From positions 62,001 through 126,000 of the forward strand of contig NZ_JYLM01000004.1 in NCBI RefSeq assembly GCF_001439815.1: 64,000 nucleotides of DNA. The letters are read 5' to 3'. Both the position numbers and the translations under genes were made by a program. This DNA comes from Pseudomonas orientalis. Lineage in GTDB: Bacteria > Pseudomonadota > Gammaproteobacteria > Pseudomonadales > Pseudomonadaceae. Positions 48,489 to 58,493 of the stretch are shown in pieces; the first letter of the stretch is position 1, and each line of letters begins with the position of its first letter. Under the pieces are notes generated by a model that searched no databases, was not told the DNA's origin, and worked only from the letters and a program-made list of their open reading frames with translations.

Positions 48489-49060
48489 TGGAAGCGTTGC
48501 AACTGCCCTTGCCGGCGCAGTGGATCGAACCTGTGTGGATCGGCGTGCAAATCCTGCTGATCCTGCTGGCCGGCTACCTTGCCCAGCGGTTTGTCGCCAA
48601 AGGCTTGACCCGCCTGGGTGAGCGCTATCCGTTCCCGCCGCAGTTGCTGATGCCGCTGCGCGGTGGCCTGCGCTGGCTGATCATGGGCAGCGCGCTGATC
48701 TTCGTGTTGGGCCGCCTGGGTGTCTCCGCCACGGTGCTGTGGACGGCGCTGTCAGGGTTTGTGGCCGTGGCGGCGGTGGCATTCTTCGCCATGTGGTCGG
48801 TGCTGTCCAATTTGCTGTGCGCCATTTTGATCTTCACTGTGGGGCCATTCCGCCTAGGCGATATCGTCGAACTGGTGGATACCGTCGACAAGCCCGGTGT
48901 GAAAGGACGCGTGGTGGCAATCAATCTGCTCTATACCACGCTGATCGAGGTGCAGGAGGCCGGCACTGACAGCGCGATGGTGCAAGTGCCCAACAGTCTG
49001 TTCTTCCAGCGCTCGGTGCGGCGTTGGCCCGGTACGCACGTATTCCCTGGCGACCGCTAG
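48488..49060 (+). CDS. Small MscS-family mechanosensitive channel
   Basis: A 190-residue protein. Three predicted membrane segments (about 18-38, 60-82 and 87-110) are followed by the beta domain FTVGPFRLGDIVELVDTVDK and NLLYTTLIEVQEAGTDSAMV. It has the glycine/alanine-rich pore-lining helix (VAVAAVAFFAMWSVLSNLLC). MscS itself is about 286 residues. Here the large C-terminal vestibule is missing: the sequence ends shortly after VPNSLFFQRSVRRW. It may be a naturally short family member, and PAO1 has one at this place (PA5251). Confidence 0.88.
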   Translation: MEALQLPLPAQWIEPVWIGVQILLILLAGYLAQRFVAKGLTRLGERYPFPPQLLMPLRGGLRWLIMGSALIFVLGRLGVSATVLWTALSGFVAVAAVAFFAMWSVLSNLLCAILIFTVGPFRLGDIVELVDTVDKPGVKGRVVAINLLYTTLIEVQEAGTDSAMVQVPNSLFFQRSVRRWPGTHVFPGDR

Positions 49061-49147
49061 AATCACATCCTGTAAAAATTTATAGCCAGCCCTTGGTCGG
49101 CGGCGTTAGCTTAAGGCACAACCGCAAACTCCCTTTTGAGGTGTGCT

Positions 49148-49780
49148 ATGGCACTCGACACGTGGCTGGCTTTTTTCCTGGCCAGTTGGATCATCTCCCT
49201 TTCCCCCGGCGCAGGCGCCATCGCCTCGATGTCCAGCGGCCTGCAGTACGGTTTTGTACGCGGTTACTGGAACGCCATCGGCCTGCAACTGGGCCTGGCG
49301 ATGCAGATTGCCGTGGTGGCGGGCGGCCTGGGTGCGATTCTGGCGACGTCATCGACCGCGTTCTATGCGATCAAATGGTTTGGGGTGGCGTACCTGGTGT
49401 ACCTGGCCATCAAGCAATGGCGCGCCTTGCCCATGGACATGACCGATGATGCGGCGGTCCGTCCGATCGGCAAGCCGATGGCGATGATGTTTCGCGGTTT
49501 CCTGGTCAACGCCAGCAACCCCAAGGCATTGGTGTTCATGCTCGCGGTATTGCCGCAGTTCGTAAATCCGCAGGCGCCGTTGGCGATTCAGTACCTGATC
49601 ATTGGTGCGACGATGATCAGCGTCGACATGATCGTGATGGCCGGTTACACGGGGCTGGCCTCGAAAGTCCTGCGCCTGCTGCGCTCGCCCAAGCAGCAGA
49701 AGCGCGTAAACCGCACCTTCGCAGGGCTGTTCGTCGGCGCCGCCGGTTTCCTCGCCAGCTTGCATCGCGCCACGGCGTAA
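49148..49780 (+). CDS. LysE/RhtB-family amino acid exporter
   Basis: A 210-residue protein with six predicted membrane segments. The opening LAFFLASWIISLSPGAGAIA is the RhtB/LysE signature, and FLVNASNPKALVFMLAVLPQ is the conserved central motif. The family exports amino acids such as lysine, threonine or homoserine; the substrate here is not known. ATG at 49148 is preceded by TTTTGAGGTG. A REPIN lies 18 bases after the stop. Confidence 0.88.
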   Translation: MALDTWLAFFLASWIISLSPGAGAIASMSSGLQYGFVRGYWNAIGLQLGLAMQIAVVAGGLGAILATSSTAFYAIKWFGVAYLVYLAIKQWRALPMDMTDDAAVRPIGKPMAMMFRGFLVNASNPKALVFMLAVLPQFVNPQAPLAIQYLIIGATMISVDMIVMAGYTGLASKVLRLLRSPKQQKRVNRTFAGLFVGAAGFLASLHRATA

Positions 49781-49798
49781 TTGACGAAACCGAATCAA

Positions 49799-49905
49799 AA
49801 TGTGGGAGGGGCGGTGCGACGATTCGACTTGCCCCCGATGGCAGGGTATCAGTCAGCTCATCTCTAGCTGAACGACCGCCATCGGGGGCAAGCCCCCTCC
49901 CACAT
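49799..49905. repeat. REPIN with an insert in its left arm
   Basis: The left arm starts AATGTGGGAGGGGC, is then broken by about 17 extra bases (GGTGCGACGATTCGACT), and continues with TTGCCCCCGATGG. The right arm is intact (GGGGGCAAGCCCCCTCCCAC). Confidence 0.85.
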
Positions 49906-49920
49906 TGGTTTTGTGGCGTG

Positions 49921-49975
49921 ACGAAATAACACCTTGAGTCAAATCCGTTAAAGCTCAACAATAGTGTTACTTCGT
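49921..49975. promoter_or_regulatory. Long near-palindrome just upstream of the iron permease gene
   Basis: ACGAAATAACAC (49921-49932) pairs with GTGTTACTTCGT (49964-49975) at 11 of 12 positions. An inner pair, TTGAG (49934-49938) with CTCAA (49954-49958), is almost concentric. The whole spans 55 bases and ends 21 bases before the ATG. It could be an operator or an RNA hairpin over the leader. It does not resemble a Fur box. Confidence 0.5.
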
Positions 49976-49996
49976 ATTTCCACTTGAGATTCATTC

Positions 49997-51892
49997 ATGA
50001 CTGCCCCTTTCCGCTTTCTTGCCTGGCTGCTGTTGCCGGCGCTGATGTCGTGCAGCTTCAATCTGTTGGCCGCGACCGCCGAAGGCGCCCCGCAGGCTCT
50101 GCATTTGCTGGATTACATCGGTGCCGACTACCCGCCGACGGTAGAGGCGGGCAAGGTGGTGGACGACTCGGAATACCGCGAGCAGGTGGAGTTTCTTGGC
50201 GTGCTACAGGGCCTGGTGGCTGATCTGCCGGATAAACCCGAACGCGCCGAGTTGATAAAAGGCGTCGATGAGTTGCTGGCGGCAGTCACCGCCCATGCAG
50301 ATGGCGCAACCGTGGCCCATCAGGCGCGTCAGCTGGGCGCCAAGCTGGCCGTGGCGTATGAAGTCAGCCAAGCCCCGGCCATCACACCGGATCCGGCACG
50401 CGGCGCGCCGCTCTACGCCCAGCACTGTTCGGTGTGCCACGGGACTGCCGGCGCCGGTGATGGCCCGGCCAGCGTGGGCATGACACCGCCGCCCGCCAAC
50501 CTGCGCGATGCCACGCGCCTGGACCGCCTGAGTCTGTATGCGATCTACAATACCCTGGGCCTGGGTGTCGAAGGCACCGACATGCCGTCCTTTGCCGATC
50601 AGTTGGATGACCGTCAGCGCTGGGATCTCGCCACCTACATCGCAGGTTTCACCGCGGACCCGGCTGCGGCCAGGAGCGAGCAGCCCTTCAACCTCGCCGA
50701 CCTGGCGCGCCAGACGCCCAACGAAGTGCTGGCCGCCGACGGCCCAGCGGCCACGGCAACCTTCCGCGCCCAGCGTGCACAACCGCCGCAGGTCAAGCGC
50801 GGCCCGGCGCAGTTACTCGATTACACCGCCGCCACCCTGGACAAAAGCCTGGCCGCGTTCCGTAACGGCGACCACGAACAAGCCTACGACCTGTCGGTAG
50901 CCGCTTATCTGGAAGGCTTCGAGCTGGTGGAAAGCTCGCTCGATAACGTCGACGCCAACGTGCGCAAGGACACCGAGAAGGCGTTGATGGCCTATCGGCA
51001 GTCATTGCAGGACGGCCTGCCGATCGAGCAAGTGCAACAGCGCCTGGACGCGGCCAAGGGCAAGCTCGGCGAGTCGGCTGGCTTGCTCGGCGGCGACGGC
51101 CTGAGTTGGTCGTTGAGCTACATCTCCGGCTTGCTGATCCTGCTGCGCGAAGGCCTGGAAGCGATCCTGGTGCTCGCCGCGATCCTGGCTTTCCTGCGTA
51201 ACACCGGCCAGCAATCGGCGGTGCGCAGCGTCAACGTCGGCTGGGGCCTGGCGCTGTTGGCCGGCTTGGCCACCTGGGCGCTGGCGGCGTATGTGATTGA
51301 TGTCAGCGGCGCCCAGCGTGAATTGCTGGAAGGCTGCACGGCGCTGTTTGCCAGCGTGATGGTGCTGTGGCTGGGCGTATGGATGCACGACCGACGCCAC
51401 GCGGCGGCCTGGCAGGACTACATCAAGAGCAGCCTGGTGGGCGGCGGCGGACGCTTTGGTTTTGCGCTGCTGGCCTTCTTCTCGGTGTACCGCGAACTGT
51501 TCGAAGTGATCCTGTTCTACGAAACCCTGTGGCTGCAAGCCGGCCCTGCCGGACACGACGCGGTGCTGGCGGGTGGAGCCACCGCCCTGGTGCTGCTGGT
51601 GGGCCTGGCCTGGGTGATTCTGCGCGGTTCGGCGAAGTTGCCGCTGGCGCTGTTCTTTGGCATCAACGCCGCGCTGTTGTGTGCGCTGTCGGTGGTGTTC
51701 GCCGGGCATGGCGTCAAGGCGCTGCAAGAGGCGGGCATCTTCGGTACCCGACCGGTGGCATTTTTTGACTTTGACTGGCTGGGCATTCACGCCGATGCGT
51801 ATTCGTTGAGCGCGCAGGCCGTGGCGATCCTGGCGATCGTGGTGCTGTATGGCCGCAGTCGCCTGGCTGAGAAACAAAGGGCGGCGGCGTAG
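49997..51892 (+). CDS. Cytochrome c-fused FTR1-family iron permease
   Basis: A 631-residue protein. A signal-like N-terminal segment (about 1-28) leads to a c-type haem domain with CSVCH at residues 144-148 (GAPLYAQHCSVCHGTAG). A helical linker follows (about 230-360). The FTR1 permease domain (about 370-620) has the two iron-binding REXXE motifs, REGLE at 384-388 and RELFE at 499-503. The family imports ferrous iron with oxidation to ferric iron (EfeU type); the fused cytochrome would take the electrons. PA5248 is the PAO1 counterpart. A long near-palindrome lies just upstream. Confidence 0.92.
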   Translation: MTAPFRFLAWLLLPALMSCSFNLLAATAEGAPQALHLLDYIGADYPPTVEAGKVVDDSEYREQVEFLGVLQGLVADLPDKPERAELIKGVDELLAAVTAHADGATVAHQARQLGAKLAVAYEVSQAPAITPDPARGAPLYAQHCSVCHGTAGAGDGPASVGMTPPPANLRDATRLDRLSLYAIYNTLGLGVEGTDMPSFADQLDDRQRWDLATYIAGFTADPAAARSEQPFNLADLARQTPNEVLAADGPAATATFRAQRAQPPQVKRGPAQLLDYTAATLDKSLAAFRNGDHEQAYDLSVAAYLEGFELVESSLDNVDANVRKDTEKALMAYRQSLQDGLPIEQVQQRLDAAKGKLGESAGLLGGDGLSWSLSYISGLLILLREGLEAILVLAAILAFLRNTGQQSAVRSVNVGWGLALLAGLATWALAAYVIDVSGAQRELLEGCTALFASVMVLWLGVWMHDRRHAAAWQDYIKSSLVGGGGRFGFALLAFFSVYRELFEVILFYETLWLQAGPAGHDAVLAGGATALVLLVGLAWVILRGSAKLPLALFFGINAALLCALSVVFAGHGVKALQEAGIFGTRPVAFFDFDWLGIHADAYSLSAQAVAILAIVVLYGRSRLAEKQRAAA

Positions 51893-51894
51893 GT

Positions 51895-52350
51895 ATGCGG
51901 GTCTGGATCGACGCGGACGCTTGCCCAAGGGCGGCCAAGGATCAGGTGGTCAAATTCGCCCTCAAGCGCCAGTTCGAGGTGGTGCTGGTGGCCGGCCAGA
52001 GCCAGGTCAAACCGAGCTTTGCCTGCGTGAAACTGATCGTGGTGCCCAGCGGTCCCGATGCCGCGGATGACTATCTGGTGGAGCACGCCATGCCCGGCGA
52101 GCTGGTGATCTGCAGCGATGTGCCCCTGGCCGACCGCCTGGTCAAGAAGGGCGTCACGGCCCTCGACCCGCGCGGCAAGGAATTCAGCCCGGCGAACATG
52201 AGTGAGCGGCTAGCGGTACGTAACCTGTTCACCGATTTGCGCGAGCAGGGCCAGATGGGCGGCGGACCGCCGCCCCATGGTGAAAAAGACAAGCAGGCGT
52301 TTGCCAACGCGCTGGACCGCCTGCTTACCCGTTTGATGAAACCTTTGTAG
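51895..52350 (+). CDS. YaiI/YqxD (DUF188) family protein
   Basis: A 151-residue protein of the DUF188 PIN-like fold. The signature opens the protein: RVWIDADACPRAAKDQVVKF. A conserved CSDVPLADRLVKKGVTALDP follows. The family is predicted to be a nuclease-like protein but no function is proven. It begins 2 bases after the permease gene. Its TAG stop codon (52348-52350) is part of the first bases of the REPIN that follows, so the natural end of the protein may have been altered. Confidence 0.9.
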   Translation: MRVWIDADACPRAAKDQVVKFALKRQFEVVLVAGQSQVKPSFACVKLIVVPSGPDAADDYLVEHAMPGELVICSDVPLADRLVKKGVTALDPRGKEFSPANMSERLAVRNLFTDLREQGQMGGGPPPHGEKDKQAFANALDRLLTRLMKPL

Positions 52351-52465
52351 GAGCGAGCTTGCTCGCGAAGAGCGTCAACGATAATGCGGGCACTCTGGAT
52401 GAACGCGGCGCTCTCAGGTTCTTCGCGAGCAAGCTCGCTCCTACAAAAACAAGCTCGCTCCTACA
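52346..52465. repeat. REPIN (GTAGGAGCGAGC type) with duplicated right end
   Basis: Arms TGTAGGAGCGAGCTTGCTCG (from 52346) and CGAGCAAGCTCGCTCCTACA (to 52445) enclose a core of about 60 bases similar to the inner elements at 3479-3580 and 21420-21519. A partial third copy of the right arm, CAAGCTCGCTCCTACA, follows at 52450-52465. The first bases overlap the yaiI stop codon, and the tail lies 11 bases from the elbB stop. Confidence 0.92.
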
Positions 52466-52476
52466 GGAAGCGGGTG

Positions 52477-53142
52477 TCAGTCGTTCTCGTGGGTCAATTC
52501 CAGCACGCGATCCACCAGCTTGTTAATGCCCGACGCCACCTCACTGATGTTCTTGCCCAGCATATACGCCGGCGTGCTCACTAACTTGCGCGCGGTGTCC
52601 TCGACGATATCTTCTACCGTGCATTCCTGATGAGTGGCGCCCATTTTATCCAGGGCGGCTGCGGTGTCGGCATCGTTGCCGATGGTGCAGGTCACGCCCG
52701 GGCCGTAGATTTTCGCGGCCAGGGCAGGGGAAATGCAGATCAGCCCCACAGGCTTGCCGGCTTCGGCGAAGGCTTCGGCCAGCTCCAGGACCTGTGGGTT
52801 GACGCTGCAGCCGGCGCCTTGCACGGCGAAATTCGACAGGTTCTTCGCCGCACCAAACCCGCCCGGCACAATCAGCGCATCGAAGTCAGCAGCGTTGGCC
52901 TCGCGGATATCCTTGACCGCGCCTCGGGCGATGCGCGCCGACTCCACCAATACATTGCGTGATTCGGGCATTTCTTCGCCGGTGAGGTGGTTGATCACAT
53001 GCAATTGCGCAATATCCGGCGCAAAACATTCAACCTGAGCGCCGCGCTGGTCCAGGCGCAGCAGGGTGATCACGCTTTCCTGGATTTCTGCACCGTCGTA
53101 CACGCCACAGCCGGAAAGGATCACTGCAATCTTTTTGCTCAT
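52477..53142 (-). CDS. elbB: ElbB (glyoxalase III-like, DJ-1/PfpI family)
   Basis: A 221-residue protein. The DJ-1/PfpI fold is shown by KIAVILSGCGVYDGAEIQES and VPGGFGAAKNLSNFA, and the nucleophile cysteine is in GLICISPALAAKIYGPG. ElbB is a glyoxalase-like protein named for its effect on isoprenoid synthesis. ATG at 53142 is preferred because GGAG stands 8 bases upstream; the ATG at 53148 lies too close to that signal. Confidence 0.92.
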   Translation of the reverse strand: MSKKIAVILSGCGVYDGAEIQESVITLLRLDQRGAQVECFAPDIAQLHVINHLTGEEMPESRNVLVESARIARGAVKDIREANAADFDALIVPGGFGAAKNLSNFAVQGAGCSVNPQVLELAEAFAEAGKPVGLICISPALAAKIYGPGVTCTIGNDADTAAALDKMGATHQECTVEDIVEDTARKLVSTPAYMLGKNISEVASGINKLVDRVLELTHEND

Positions 53143-53258
53143 GGGCATTTCTCCTGATTCATGGCGTTAAATGTCTACTAATTTGTAACCTGTTGCCAAT
53201 GGGAACTCACGCCACTGCACCTAATCTTGCTGTAACAAAAAAAGACCGGACTGGCCCA

Positions 53259-54276
53259 TGGACTTCGTGCCTTACGCGGTACCGTTTTTCGTTGCGTTGA
53301 TCGTGGTTGAGCTGCTGGCCGACCGCTGGCGCGGTGCGCGCAACTATCGAGTGGCCGACGCTATCAACAGCCTCAGCACCGGCGTGCTGTCGACCTCACC
53401 ACCGCGCTGCGTCAGACCAGCACCGGCTTCTTGCTGAGCTGGATCTTCTACCTGCCGCTGGCCGTGCTCGGTGTACCGTTGGTGGTGTTCATCAGCGTGG
53501 CGTCGGTCAACCTGCTGTATCAATTCTGGGTGCATACACGTCACATCCCCAAGCTCGGCTGGTTCGAATGGTTCTTCGTTACCCCCACCAATCATCGTGC
53601 CCACCACGCACAGAACGCTCTCTACATGGATCGCAACTATGGCGGGGTGTTCATTTTTTGGGATCGGCTGTTCGGCACGTTCGAGGAGGAAGATGACAAC
53701 GAGCCGGTGATCTTCGGTGTGACCACGCCCCTGGCCAGTTGGAATCCGCTGTGGGCGAACCTGCAGTTTTATGCGCAGTTGTGGAGCGATGCCCGCCTTA
53801 CTGAAAACCGCTGGGACAAGCTGCGCATCTGGTTCATGCGCACCGGCTGGCGCCCCGCAGACGTCAAAGCCAAGTATCCGCTGGCCAAGCCGGACCTGGC
53901 TCTGTTCCGCAAATTCGACGTGCCGCTGGATACGCGCCAACAGGTCTACGTTGCGCTGCAATTTTCCCTTTATGTGGGGTTTGGCAGCTATCTGATGAAT
54001 GTCGGCGAAGGCCTGCCCATGGCGGCGCTCGTCCTGGGCTGGGCAGCGATGGCGGTAGGGCTGTTCACGTTGGGGGTCGCGCTGGAGAATCGCCCGTGGG
54101 CGCTGAAGGCCGAGTGGGTGCGCCTGGGGCTGAATGTGCCGTTGGCAGGGCTGGCCCCGTGGGTCGGGCTGTGGCCCGCCGGCTACCTGGGCTGGCTGGG
54201 CCTGGCGAGCTACAGTGTGCTCAGCGTGATCGGCCTGTACTGCTGCAGGGGCCGGCTTACGCGTCTGGCGTCTTAG
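53259..54276 (+). pseudogene. Sterol desaturase family gene with internal deletion and frameshift
   Basis: ATG at 53259 starts a frame that reads FVPYAVPFFVALIVVELLAD, then ARNYRVADAINSLSTGVLST, typical of the N-terminus of this di-iron hydroxylase family. At about 53390-53400 the reading frame changes: the next frame gives LTTALRQTSTGFLLSWIFYL onward, the family C-terminal half. From memory full members have about 80 residues between these segments, holding the first HxxxH and HxxHH iron ligands; those are absent. The later NHRAHH motif and the C-terminal membrane region (about 280 residues) remain. The product is unlikely to be active. The 3' end overlaps the convergent dedA gene by 20 bases. 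Confidence 0.85.
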
Positions 54277-54892
54277 GCGTTTCGACCGGGTCGTGTTCGG
54301 CAGCGCGCCGAGCCTTGGCCTCGGCACATGCCTCGCGGGCGATACGCGCATTCTTGAAGCGGCGCCGCAGCCATAGGCCAACACCCAGCACCAGCAAGGC
54401 GCCCAGCACCCACAGCTCGTATTTCTTGACGCTGCCGAGCATGCCTTCGAGCACTGCGCCGAAATGATAGGCCGCAGCTCCCAGCGCCGCCGCCCATATC
54501 GCCGCACCGATACCGTTAAGGATCAGATAACGCAGGGGCGGGTAGCCGGACAGGCCAATCGCCACTGGCATCACCGTGCGCAAACCGTAGACGAAACGAA
54601 AGCTCAACACCCAGATATCCGGATGCTTGCGGATATGTTCCAGCGCCTTGTCGCCCATCAATTGCCAGCGCGGTTTGCGCGCCAGCAACTTGCGGCCGTG
54701 CTTGCGCCCCATGTAGTACCAGAGCTGGTCGCCGGCGTAGCTGCCGAAGAAGGCAACGACCACCACCAGGTTGATATCCATGTATCCACGAAACGCCAGG
54801 AAGCCTGCGAGTACAAGGATGGTCTCGCCTTCGAAGAACGTGCCGAGGAAAAGGGCAAAGTAGCCGAAGTCATGCAGAAATTGTTGAAGCAT
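54257..54892 (-). CDS. DedA-family membrane protein
   Basis: A 211-residue protein. FEGETILVLAGFLAFRGYMD near residues 20-40 and the core FFGSYAGDQLWYYMGRKHGR are DedA hallmarks, as is FRFVYGLRTVMPVAIGLSGY with the conserved arginine. DedA proteins are flippase-type transporters, probably for undecaprenyl phosphate or phospholipids. The C-terminal tail is basic and charged. Its 3' end overlaps the disrupted desaturase by 20 bases. Confidence 0.9.
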   Translation of the reverse strand: MLQQFLHDFGYFALFLGTFFEGETILVLAGFLAFRGYMDINLVVVVAFFGSYAGDQLWYYMGRKHGRKLLARKPRWQLMGDKALEHIRKHPDIWVLSFRFVYGLRTVMPVAIGLSGYPPLRYLILNGIGAAIWAAALGAAAYHFGAVLEGMLGSVKKYELWVLGALLVLGVGLWLRRRFKNARIAREACAEAKARRAAEHDPVETPKTPDA

Positions 54893-55079
54893 GGTCTAGG
54901 GTGCTGGCGAAATGAACGCGCAGCCTACGCCTTCAGGAAGATTCATGAAAGTATCGAGATGTGTCACGAAGTGAACAATTCCCATGTCGATGCCGAATGC
55001 GACTACAGGTCGCATCGATAAGCACAACTGTCATTCGTTCGTCATAATGGCCGCTTATAACTGCACCGCTCGCCCGTAA

Positions 55080-56114
<1,035 letters not shown>

Positions 56115-56131
56115 CCCTCACAGGAACACTC

Positions 56132-58354
56132 ATGAATACCGAAGGACTTACAGAAGTTGCCGTAAAAGACGCTCATCCGGTGGTTGAACAGGTCACCGAG
56201 ACCCCGCCGGAGCTGGAGCCAGCCCCGCCTGCGGTGGTCGCCGAAGCGCCTGTCCCGGCGCCGGTGGCCGTGGTTACCAACCTGGATGACAGCAGCTTGT
56301 ACATCCATCGCGAGCTGTCACAACTGCAATTCAACATCCGCGTGCTGGAACAGGCGCTGGATGAGTCCTATCCGTTGCTGGAACGGCTTAAATTCCTGCT
56401 GATTTTCTCGAGCAACCTCGACGAATTCTTCGAGATCCGGGTCGCCGGCCTCAAGAAGCAGATCACCTTCGCCCGTGAACAAGCCGGGGCCGACGGCCTG
56501 CAACCGCACCAGGCCCTGGCGCGCATCAGTGAACTGGTGCACGGCCATGTGGACCGCCAGTACGCGATCCTCAACGACATCCTGCTGCCGGAACTGGAAA
56601 AACATCAGGTCCGCTTCATCCGTCGCCGTCACTGGACTACCAAGATCAAGACCTGGGTGCGCCGTTACTTCCGCGACGAAATTTCACCGATCATCACCCC
56701 GATCGGCCTCGACCCGACGCACCCGTTCCCGTTGCTGGTGAACAAGAGCCTCAACTTTATCGTCGAGCTGGAAGGCATCGACGCCTTTGGTCGAGATTCG
56801 GGCCTTGCGATCATCCCGGCGCCGCGTCTGTTGCCACGCATCATCAAGGTACCCGAGGAAGTAGGGGGGGCTGGCGATAACTATGTATTCCTGTCGTCGA
56901 TGATCCATGCGCACGCCGATGACCTGTTCCAGGGCATGAAGGTAAAGGGCTGCTACCAGTTCCGCCTGACCCGTAACGCCGACCTGGCGCTGGACTCCGA
57001 AGACGTCGAAGACCTGGCGCGTGCCCTGCGCGGCGAGCTGTTTTCGCGGCGCTACGGCGATGCGGTGCGCCTGGAGGTGGCGGATACCTGCCCCAAACAC
57101 CTGTCGGACTACCTGCTCAAGCAGTTCAACCTGGCCGAATCCGAGCTGTACCAGGTCAATGGCCCGGTCAACCTGACGCGCCTGTTCAGCATCACCGGCC
57201 TGGACAGCCACCCGGAGCTGCAATACAAGCCGTTTACGCCGCAAATCCCGAAACTGCTGCAGAACAGCGAGAACATCTTCAGCGTGGTGAGCAAGCAGGA
57301 CATTCTGCTGCTGCACCCCTTCGAATCGTTCACGCCGGTGGTCGACCTCTTGCGCCAGGCCGCCAAGGACCCGCACGTGCTGGCCGTGCGCCAGACCCTG
57401 TATCGCTCCGGCGCCAACTCGGAAATCGTCGATGCACTGGTCGACGCCGCGCGTAACGGCAAGGAAGTCACCGCGGTGATCGAGCTGCGGGCGCGCTTTG
57501 ATGAGGAGTCCAACCTGCAACTGGCCAGCCGTCTGCAAGCGGCCGGTGCGGTCGTGATCTACGGTGTGGTCGGCTTCAAGACTCACGCCAAGATGATGCT
57601 GATCCTGCGCCGCGAAGCCGGCGAGATCGTGCGTTACGCGCACTTGGGCACCGGCAACTACCACGCCGGCAACGCCAAGCTCTACACCGACTACAGCCTG
57701 CTGACCTCCGACGACGCCTTGTGCGAAGACGTCGGCAAGTTGTTCAGCCAGCTCATCGGCATGGGCAAGACCTTGCGCATGAAAAAGCTGCTGCATGCGC
57801 CTTTCACCCTGAAGAAGGGCATGCTCGACATGATTGCCCGCGAAACCCAGTTTGCCCTCGACGGCAAGCCGGCGCATATCATCGCCAAATTCAACTCGCT
57901 GACCGATCCGAAGATCATCCGCGCGCTGTACAAGGCCAGCCAGTCGGGCGTGCGTATCGACCTGGTGGTACGTGGCATGTGCTGCCTGCGCCCGGGCATC
58001 GTCGGCGTCTCGCATAACATCCATGTGCGCTCGATCATCGGTCGCTTCCTGGAGCACACGCGGGTGTTCTACTTCCTGAACGGCGGCGAAGAGCAAATGT
58101 TTCTTTCCAGCGCCGACTGGATGGAGCGCAACCTCGACAAGCGTGTGGAGACCTGCTTCCCGGTGGAGGGCAAGAAGCTGATCATGCGGGTCAAGAAGGA
58201 GCTGGAAAGCTACCTGACCGACAACACCCACAGCTGGAGCCTGCAGTCGGACGGGCGGTATGTACGCAACACGCCGACCGGCAACCAGAACGCGCGCAGT
58301 GCGCAGGCGACGCTGCTGGAGAAGCTGGGTAGCCCGATCCTGACGGTGAACTGA
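56132..58354 (+). CDS. ppk: Polyphosphate kinase Ppk1
   Basis: A 740-residue enzyme. An acidic/proline-rich N-terminal extension (about 1-50) is followed by the Ppk N and middle domains ([20 protein letters not shown]). The catalytic PLD-like domain carries the phospho-histidine H485 in [13 protein letters not shown]. It polymerises the terminal phosphate of ATP into polyphosphate, reversibly. Polyphosphate affects motility, biofilm and stress. Its partner ppx is convergent with a REPIN between. Confidence 0.96.
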   Translation: MNTEGLTEVAVKDAHPVVEQVTETPPELEPAPPAVVAEAPVPAPVAVVTNLDDSSLYIHRELSQLQFNIRVLEQALDESYPLLERLKFLLIFSSNLDEFFEIRVAGLKKQITFAREQAGADGLQPHQALARISELVHGHVDRQYAILNDILLPELEKHQVRFIRRRHWTTKIKTWVRRYFRDEISPIITPIGLDPTHPFPLLVNKSLNFIVELEGIDAFGRDSGLAIIPAPRLLPRIIKVPEEVGGAGDNYVFLSSMIHAHADDLFQGMKVKGCYQFRLTRNADLALDSEDVEDLARALRGELFSRRYGDAVRLEVADTCPKHLSDYLLKQFNLAESELYQVNGPVNLTRLFSITGLDSHPELQYKPFTPQIPKLLQNSENIFSVVSKQDILLLHPFESFTPVVDLLRQAAKDPHVLAVRQTLYRSGANSEIVDALVDAARNGKEVTAVIELRARFDEESNLQLASRLQAAGAVVIYGVVGFKTHAKMMLILRREAGEIVRYAHLGTGNYHAGNAKLYTDYSLLTSDDALCEDVGKLFSQLIGMGKTLRMKKLLHAPFTLKKGMLDMIARETQFALDGKPAHIIAKFNSLTDPKIIRALYKASQSGVRIDLVVRGMCCLRPGIVGVSHNIHVRSIIGRFLEHTRVFYFLNGGEEQMFLSSADWMERNLDKRVETCFPVEGKKLIMRVKKELESYLTDNTHSWSLQSDGRYVRNTPTGNQNARSAQATLLEKLGSPILTVN

Positions 58355-58373
58355 AACCCGACGCGGTCTGAAA

Positions 58374-58468
58374 AATGTGGGAGGGGGCTTGCTCCCGATA
58401 GCGGTGGGTCAGTCGATGAATCTGTTGACTGATACTCTGCTATCGGGGGCAAGCCCCCTCCCACATTT
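58374..58468. repeat. REPIN (GTGGGAGGGGGC type)
   Basis: Arms AAATGTGGGAGGGGGCTTGC and GCAAGCCCCCTCCCACATTT surround a core of about 55 bases. It separates the convergent ppk and ppx genes. Confidence 0.92.
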
Positions 58469-58493
58469 GTTTTCTGGCGTTCTTTAGACCGCG

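Noticed and set aside
53307..53696. A 129-codon plus-strand frame in the desaturase region
   Set aside because: It is the wrong frame of the broken gene; the protein has no resemblance to the family.
56684..58231. A 515-codon minus-strand frame opposite ppk
   Set aside because: It is an antisense shadow with no family features.
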